NCBI GenBank assembly: GCA_034429675.1
Contig: DAOUFX010000327.1
Span: 1-9,476, forward strand
Direction: 5' to 3'
Source: JAKQHY01 sp034429675
GTDB lineage: Bacteria > Chloroflexota > Anaerolineae > B4-G1 > SLSP01
DNA length: 9,476 nt
The notes beneath the pieces are model-generated. The model saw nothing but the letters and a program-made list of their open reading frames with translations. It had not been told where the DNA came from and did not search any database. Positions 5,605 to 9,476 of the stretch are shown here, in pieces (position 1 is the stretch's first letter; each line of letters begins with the position of its first letter). Made by a program: the position numbers and the translations under genes.

Positions 5605-5892
5605 ATGACCGTAGTCTATTTGATCCATTTCGACAGTCCGTTGGGCGACCCGCGCAACGCGCGCGGGCAGGCGCAGCACTACATCGGTTCTGCCGATGAT
5701 TTGGCGCAGCGCATTCAGGAGCACCGCGAGAATCACGGCGCAGCGATCTTGCGGGCGTGCAACCAGCAACAAATCGGTTGGCAGGTCGTGCGAGTGTGGC
5801 AAGCGGAGCGCAGCATGGAGCGCAAGCTCAAGGCTCACAAGCGGGCGGCGGATTTCTGCCCGGTCTGCCGGATGGAGGTGTGCCATGACTGA
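5605..5892 (+). CDS. Small GIY-YIG nuclease with C-terminal CPVC
   Basis: A 95-residue single-domain GIY-YIG endonuclease. The GIY strand appears as VYLIHF (residues 4-9) and the YIG strand as HYIGSADDLAQRIQEHR (25-41), including the catalytic Arg (R36) in its usual place. The candidate metal-binding Glu is E72 in AERSMERKLKAHKR, and the protein ends with a CPVC pair (C85, C88) that may bind zinc. Small CPVC-tailed proteins of this kind occur in mobile elements of actinobacteria and Chloroflexota; I know this pattern from the family and have not searched for it. It is the first gene of the overlapping operon, next to the origin, so a role in nicking or processing element DNA is possible; defence or simple carriage are alternatives. 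AAGGGGGTG precedes the ATG at 5605. Its end overlaps the next gene by eight bases. Confidence 0.85.
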   Translation: MTVVYLIHFDSPLGDPRNARGQAQHYIGSADDLAQRIQEHRENHGAAILRACNQQQIGWQVVRVWQAERSMERKLKAHKRAADFCPVCRMEVCHD

Positions 5893-6244
5893 ACAAGCGG
5901 TTCAATATCGAGCACAAGGCGTCACGGCGCAGTTGGTAGGCGTGGCGCCCCTGGTGTGCTCCTGCTGCCGCGAGGTAGTGGGAGTGGAGAATCACGAGGC
6001 CGGGGAAATCCGCTGCCGGGACGGCGAGCATTACTTCTGTTCCGCGTGTATGGAACTCCCACCCGCTGTTGTTGAGGAACGGTTGGCCGTCAATTCCTGC
6101 GGGGATGTCCTAACGCAGGCGATCGGCGTGTGTTGGGCTTATGACGAAGAAAGCGGGGCGATTTGCGGGCAGCCGGCGGCGACCCTGGATGTGGAGCGCG
6201 GGTTCACGGTATGTGCGCAGCACCAGAAAGGGGGCCGGCGATGA
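5885..6244 (+). CDS. Cysteine-rich putative zinc-binding protein
   Basis: A 119-residue soluble protein of unknown function with two likely zinc sites. The first pairs C25/C27/C28 (VCSCCRE) with C52-x2-C55 (YFCSACMEL). The second comprises C83, C94 (ICGQPAA) and C110-x2-H113 (FTVCAQH), a pattern seen in small treble-clef-like domains. No signal peptide or membrane segment. The ATG at 5885 is chosen because GGAGG (5874-5878) is six bases upstream; an earlier in-frame reading only shadows the GIY-YIG gene. The gene overlaps GIY-YIG by 8 nt and the next gene by ATGA, so it is translationally coupled to both. It could be a nucleic-acid-binding regulator or a partner of the nuclease; the sequence does not decide. 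Confidence 0.8.
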   Translation: MTEQAVQYRAQGVTAQLVGVAPLVCSCCREVVGVENHEAGEIRCRDGEHYFCSACMELPPAVVEERLAVNSCGDVLTQAIGVCWAYDEESGAICGQPAATLDVERGFTVCAQHQKGGRR

Positions 6245-7119
6245 CACTGCAAACCTTGGCCGAACGCCTGAAGCGCAATGTAGTGGTTGTGGACGACTTG
6301 GCCGGAGCGGTAGAATCCTACCTGCTGACCCTGGGGTTCCGTGTGGCAGCGTGGGTCGCAGTCGTTCCCACCCTGATCCTGACCAGCCGCACGATTCAGC
6401 AGGTGGCCGGGATGGACGCCGGCGCAGCGATGGCTTCGAGCGTAGCTCTGGAGTTGGTGGGCCAGGCGACGGTAAACCAGTGGATTCGAGAGGCGGACTG
6501 GAACCGGGATAAAGCGAAGAGTGAAGCGTCCGGGCGCGCCCGTTTCTTGTTTGGGGCCATGTGCGTTTATTTCGCCGCCGATTTTGTCTTCGTGGGCATC
6601 CTGGAAGTGCCCAAAGCCCTGGGCGGGGCCTGGGCGCATCTGGCGATGTTGATCTTCCCTTTGATGCAGGTGATCTCCACGTTCGTGATGGTGGAGCGGG
6701 TCGCGCAAACCCGGCGCGAGGCAGCGGCAGACGCAGCGAAAGTGGAACGGATCGCCTTGCGCGCAGAACGCGCGCGTGTGAGACAAGACGCAGAAGAAGC
6801 CGCGCGGAACACGCGCGAGTTCCAATCAGACACGCCGACTTCGCGCCAATCCGCGCCAACTCGCGCCGAATTAGAAATTCGGTTGGACAAGCGCAGCTTC
6901 CGGCGCGAGATTGCGCGGCTCAACGGGGAACTCGCGCCACTGGCGGATGCCTTGCGCGAACCCGGCGCGAATCGCGCGAATGTGCTCAACGCCTGGTTAC
7001 AGTCGCGTGGCTTTGAGCGCGTGCCCGAAGGCACGGCGCGGGGATGGGTCCCGGTAGTGCTGGAAACGGCTATGCAGCGAGAAGAAAGCGAGGCCTGCGA
7101 TGAAACGGGGAATGCTTGA
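6241..7119 (+). CDS. Multi-pass membrane protein with cytoplasmic coiled coil and C-terminal domain
   Basis: A 292-residue protein I do not recognise. Probable membrane helices lie at about 29-48, 58-77 (weak), 101-121 and 131-152. Then a charged Ala/Arg/Glu-rich stretch (153-195) predicts a coiled coil, a Thr/Ser/Pro linker (196-207) follows, and residues 208-280 form a compact helical region (LDKRSFRREIARLNGEL, ANVLNAWLQSRGFERV) that could bind DNA or protein. If the positive-inside rule holds, the Arg-rich C-terminal half is cytoplasmic. The ATG at 6241 has AAAGGGGG six bases upstream and overlaps the preceding stop as ATGA. The next gene starts inside its last 20 bases. Operon position between nuclease and FtsK-like ATPase suggests a membrane platform for DNA handling; this is inference. 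Confidence 0.82.
   Translation: MTLQTLAERLKRNVVVVDDLAGAVESYLLTLGFRVAAWVAVVPTLILTSRTIQQVAGMDAGAAMASSVALELVGQATVNQWIREADWNRDKAKSEASGRARFLFGAMCVYFAADFVFVGILEVPKALGGAWAHLAMLIFPLMQVISTFVMVERVAQTRREAAADAAKVERIALRAERARVRQDAEEAARNTREFQSDTPTSRQSAPTRAELEIRLDKRSFRREIARLNGELAPLADALREPGANRANVLNAWLQSRGFERVPEGTARGWVPVVLETAMQREESEACDETGNA
6841..6870 (+). repeat. Three tandem 10-bp repeats inside a coding linker
   Basis: TCGCGCCAAT, CCGCGCCAAC and TCGCGCCGAA follow one another with no spacer. Because 10 is not a multiple of three, each copy is read in a different frame (SRQ-SAP-TRAE). They encode the linker between the coiled coil and the C-terminal domain of the multi-pass membrane protein. Confidence 0.75.
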
Positions 7120-7585
7120 GAGTGTCTTGGGCCTGGCCATGTTGCTGCTTCTGGGATGGGCGCTGTTGGCTCAAGCCCAGGCGACCCGCGAAGCCGCGAC
7201 TGCCGCGCGGGTTGCAGCTGCCGGCCAGACGGCGGTAAGTGTGGGGATGGTGTTGTTGGTAGGATTGCTAATCGGTGTAGCGTTGGTGAGCGGCGCAGTG
7301 ATCCTGATCCTGTGGCGGCGCTTACAACGTGAAAGCGAAAGATCGCGAAGACGAAATGATGCGGATGGGCGTTGGGTCGCCGGGCCGAATGCCTATTGGG
7401 GGCGCGCCGATGACTCTACGGCAACAGGCAATTCACCGAGGGCAGCAGGCGCTTTGGATGCGCTGGTGCAGGTGGAAGTTCTGCGGATGTTGCGCGAATT
7501 GCGCCAACCGGCGCGCCCGCATGCTCTTCCGGGCGATGGGAATACGGAGGACGACGATGGAGATGTCTGGGAAACGTGGTACTAG
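7100..7585 (+). CDS. Two-helix membrane protein, unknown function
   Basis: A 161-residue protein. A short basic start (MKRGML) leads into a hydrophobic helix at about 7-26 that could be a signal anchor. An Ala-rich loop (27-46) and a second helix at about 48-72 follow, ending in WRRLQRESERSRRR, a strongly basic cytoplasmic border. The remaining half (80-161) is polar and probably loosely folded, with a possible amphipathic helix (ALVQVEVLRMLRELRQP) and an acidic end (EDDDGDVWETWY). This predicts a hairpin with both ends inside and a short external loop. The ATG at 7100 has GAGG six bases upstream and overlaps the preceding gene by 20 nt; the following gene begins 29 nt before this one ends. 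No family recognised. It may be a small helper of the membrane complex implied by its neighbours. Confidence 0.75.
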   Translation: MKRGMLESVLGLAMLLLLGWALLAQAQATREAATAARVAAAGQTAVSVGMVLLVGLLIGVALVSGAVILILWRRLQRESERSRRRNDADGRWVAGPNAYWGRADDSTATGNSPRAAGALDALVQVEVLRMLRELRQPARPHALPGDGNTEDDDGDVWETWY

Positions 7586-8759
7586 ACAGATTGGAGTGCT
7601 GATAGCCATGATGTTTTTGTTGAGCCTGCTGCTTTCTTGTACAGAGACCGCCGGCTATCCGGCAGGTATGGCTCCGACTCCGACAATGCTGTGGACGGGA
7701 TTGCCGTCCGACGACGCCCGCGTGGAACTCTACGCCCAGCAAATTCTGGCGCAACAAGAACAACAAGCAATCAATGCCACGCTGGCGGCAGTCTATGCGC
7801 AGCAGACGGCCACCGCCGAAGCCATCGCCGCTACGGCCACGGCGCGGGCCTGGGATGCCACGGCCACAGTCGAAGCGCAACACGCTACAGCCACGGCAGT
7901 CGCCTGGCGCACAACAACCGAGGCGGCATACGCCTACGCAACGGCGACCGCGCAGGCGCAGCAGATTCAGGCGACGGCAACCGCCGCCGCTTACATCGTC
8001 CAGAGCACGGCGACCGCGCAGGTCGCAGGCACAGCGACAGCCCGGGCCGACCAAGCCGCACAAGCCACGGCCACAGTCGAAGCCATCTATTTCCAGGCAA
8101 CAACTACGGCAGTTGCAGCGCAACAAGCATCAGAAACGGCCATGCGCGCCGAGCAGATCCGGCGCGAGCAACTGGCGACACAACGCGAGGAGATCGTCTA
8201 TCCGGTGAGAGCTTATGGACCCTGGGTGATTCTCGCCGCAGTCGTGCTCCTGATCCTGTGGGGTGGATATGGTGTGATCAAGGCTTACACTTTGCGTTTA
8301 CGGGTGATCCAGCGCGACGAACGCGGGGACGCGCCTTTAATCCTTCTGGAGCAACGGCGCGCCATCGGGCTGTTCGATTCGGACAAGGGTCTCTGGCCGG
8401 CGCTGGTCTTTGGGCAGGATGGGCAGGTGCAACAGCCGCAGCTTGCCCCGCCAGAGTTGCAGGAACGGGTGACGATGCGGGATCAAACTATTGACGCGGT
8501 GACACGCGGATTGCCGGGGAACGCCACAAGACAGCCATCTGGACGACGGGCGGCCCAGATCATTGCGCAACAAACGCCGCCGGCCATTACCGGCCCCGTG
8601 CAAATTGTAGAGCCGCAACAAGTGCGTGGATGGCTCAGGGATGTGACGCCACAGGCGTTGCGGAATGTGTTGCAAAGCGACCACAAAGAGCCGACCAACG
8701 ATCGGGATGGCTCTGTATTGGATGTGGAGGTGTGCGATGATGCAGATTTCGAAGGGTAA
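7557..8759 (+). CDS. Ala/Thr-repeat lipoprotein with second membrane anchor and cytoplasmic tail
   Basis: A 400-residue protein of unknown family. Residues 1-28 are a lipoprotein signal peptide: basic start, hydrophobic core and lipobox LLSC with C28 as the lipidated residue. Residues 84-195 are low-complexity, rich in Ala, Thr and Gln (repeated TATA, ATATVEA, ATATAQA), predicting a long helical rod or coiled coil outside the membrane, closing with a charged EQIRREQLATQREE stretch. A second membrane helix lies at about 221-241 (WVILAAVVLLILWGGYGV), followed by a 160-residue probably cytoplasmic domain (240-400). The protein would therefore be tied to the membrane at both ends of its external stalk. 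ATG 7557 is chosen for CGGAGG six bases upstream and the signal peptide directly after it; the frame is open further upstream but that part is a shadow of the preceding gene. Overlaps the FtsK-like gene by 23 nt. Confidence 0.85.
   Translation: MEMSGKRGTRQIGVLIAMMFLLSLLLSCTETAGYPAGMAPTPTMLWTGLPSDDARVELYAQQILAQQEQQAINATLAAVYAQQTATAEAIAATATARAWDATATVEAQHATATAVAWRTTTEAAYAYATATAQAQQIQATATAAAYIVQSTATAQVAGTATARADQAAQATATVEAIYFQATTTAVAAQQASETAMRAEQIRREQLATQREEIVYPVRAYGPWVILAAVVLLILWGGYGVIKAYTLRLRVIQRDERGDAPLILLEQRRAIGLFDSDKGLWPALVFGQDGQVQQPQLAPPELQERVTMRDQTIDAVTRGLPGNATRQPSGRRAAQIIAQQTPPAITGPVQIVEPQQVRGWLRDVTPQALRNVLQSDHKEPTNDRDGSVLDVEVCDDADFEG
7857..8083 (+). repeat. Direct repeats in the Ala/Thr stalk
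   Basis: A 20-bp sequence starting GCCACGGCCACAG is present exactly at 7857-7876 and 8064-8083 (207 bp, 69 codons apart, both coding ATATVEA). A 16-bp sequence ACGGCGACCGCGCAGG is present at 7941-7956 and 8007-8022 (66 bp, 22 codons apart, coding TATAQ). Identity at the DNA level and in-frame spacing point to internal duplication building the stalk. Confidence 0.8.
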
Positions 8760-9476
8760 GCTGAGAGAAGCGGAGGCGATCGCCCGGCGCATTCCAGCGA
8801 CGTTGCAACGCCGCGGCCTGCGTCCGGCGTTTTCGGACTGGATTTTGACCCAAGACGCCGGTCTGCTGTGGTTGTTCGGCGTCTTGGATTTGCAGCGAGT
8901 GGAGAAATTGGAACAGTACACCGGCGAGAGCCTACTGCACCATCTTTCCACCGACCTGGGCGGGCGGCCGGTGTATCTCTCGAATTCCAGCGGGTTGCGC
9001 TATGCAGTCCTGCTTTCGGCGCCGCCGGCGTTACCGGATGAAGTAAGCTTTCCCGGCCTCAAACGCGGCGTGGTGCAGATCGGGCGTCACTACACCGGCG
9101 CGATCATCACCGCGACCTGGAAACGCCTGGAGCACGTGCTGGTGGCCGGGATGACGGGAAGCGGCAAATCCAACTTCCTGCGGTTATTGGTGTATCAGGC
9201 ATTGGCAGAGGGCGCAGGTCTGGTGCTGTCGGACCGCGACAACCGCACTTTCCCGATGCTGGCAGACCATCCGGCCTTGCTGGCTCCCATCGCCCAGACG
9301 CCGGAGGACGTGCTGCAAGTCGTGGAGTTTGCCTTGGGCGAATGCGACCATCGCTCAGTGGTCTACGGACAGGTGGCCGGGTTCCCGGATACGTTGGAAG
9401 AGTACAACGCCGGCGCAGTGCAGGAAGGAATCGAGGTGTTGCCGCGGCTGCTGGTTGTGCTGGATGAGTTTAACGC
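8737..9476 (+). CDS. FtsK/SpoIIIE-type DNA translocase ATPase (partial, 3' end outside window)
   Basis: The first 246 codons of an ATPase. Walker A is GMTGSGKS at residues 138-145 (HVLVAGMTGSGKSNFLRLL) and Walker B is LLVVLDEF at 238-245, the layout of the FtsK/HerA superfamily. The phrase around Walker A is closest to FtsK/SpoIIIE and TraB translocases, which pump double-stranded DNA; a T4CP or HerA-type pump is the alternative. No N-terminal membrane helices are visible (residues 1-130 are soluble), so membrane attachment would have to come from partner proteins, several of which are encoded just upstream. ATG codons at 8737 and 8740 are both in frame; GGAGG (8726-8730) sits six bases before the first. 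The gene overlaps the lipoprotein by 23 nt. Motor core and any gamma-like DNA-recognition domain lie beyond the window. Confidence 0.88.
   Translation, partial: MMQISKGKLREAEAIARRIPATLQRRGLRPAFSDWILTQDAGLLWLFGVLDLQRVEKLEQYTGESLLHHLSTDLGGRPVYLSNSSGLRYAVLLSAPPALPDEVSFPGLKRGVVQIGRHYTGAIITATWKRLEHVLVAGMTGSGKSNFLRLLVYQALAEGAGLVLSDRDNRTFPMLADHPALLAPIAQTPEDVLQVVEFALGECDHRSVVYGQVAGFPDTLEEYNAGAVQEGIEVLPRLLVVLDEFN

Larger units (their letters stand above)
3188..9476. mobile_element. Integrated plasmid-like element (IME/ICE-type), left part
   Basis: From the tRNA-Phe-like site rightward the window holds a tyrosine integrase, a replication initiator with an iteron origin, and an overlapping operon with a GIY-YIG nuclease, several membrane proteins and an FtsK-like ATPase. 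Integrase beside a tRNA plus a self-contained replicon plus a DNA pump is the standard content of an integrative element able to excise, replicate and transfer. The right end lies outside the window, so size and cargo are unknown. No relaxase, type IV secretion ATPase (VirB4) or capsid gene is seen in this part. The left boundary is placed at the tRNA-like sequence by inference; the exact crossover point is unknown. Confidence 0.72.

Noticed and set aside
7329..7556. Upstream extension of the stalk lipoprotein
   Set aside because: That part is an out-of-frame shadow of the two-helix membrane protein, whereas ATG 7557 has a good ribosome binding site and a signal peptide.
7416..8126. Long minus-strand ORF opposite the stalk gene
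   Set aside because: It is Cys/Arg/Gly-rich, with composition dictated by the GC-rich Ala/Thr repeat on the other strand; no family-like content or start signals.

Overview
The window joins ordinary chromosome on the left to the first part of an integrated, plasmid-like mobile element on the right. Codon use is GC-rich. The mix of genes (rubredoxin, an HD hydrolase, an Ala/Thr-repeat lipoprotein, a small CPVC-tailed GIY-YIG nuclease) fits an uncultured Chloroflexota bacterium (Anaerolineae/Caldilineae-like). That assignment is inference; the window has no phylogenetic marker.

Left, about 1-2600: a minus-strand, probably co-transcribed group MFS exporter -> HD-domain hydrolase -> rubredoxin, closed by a rho-independent terminator. 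Next comes a gene-poor stretch (2594-3187) with two weak small ORFs, scattered ATTCGTGG-type repeats and a long hairpin terminator.

Junction, about 3188-4197: a tRNA-Phe(GAA)-like sequence with a perfect anticodon arm, T arm and acceptor stem but a collapsed D arm lies 11 nt downstream of a complete tyrosine recombinase. This is the usual tRNA/integrase arrangement at one end of an integrated element. The recombinase has a near-consensus promoter and diverges from the replication gene.

Replication module, about 4313-5460: an initiator that joins a DnaA domain I to a plasmid-type C-terminal region. It carries an iteron-like inverted repeat inside its first codons and is followed by six phased iterons and an AT-rich stretch. 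Together these look like an origin with its own autoregulated initiator.

Transfer-like operon, about 5500-9476 and beyond: after two adjacent hairpins come six plus-strand genes, each overlapping the next. They encode a GIY-YIG nuclease, a cysteine-rich zinc-binding protein, a multi-pass membrane/coiled-coil protein, a two-helix membrane protein, a lipoprotein with an Ala-Thr-rich stalk plus a transmembrane helix and cytoplasmic tail, and an FtsK/SpoIIIE-type ATPase cut off by the window end. Integrase + Rep + FtsK-like pump with no relaxase seen so far recalls actinomycete AICEs, which move double-stranded DNA with one FtsK-like protein (TraB). The membrane proteins between Rep and the ATPase are the least explained and most interesting part; a membrane-anchored DNA translocation apparatus is a reasonable hypothesis, not a demonstrated function.
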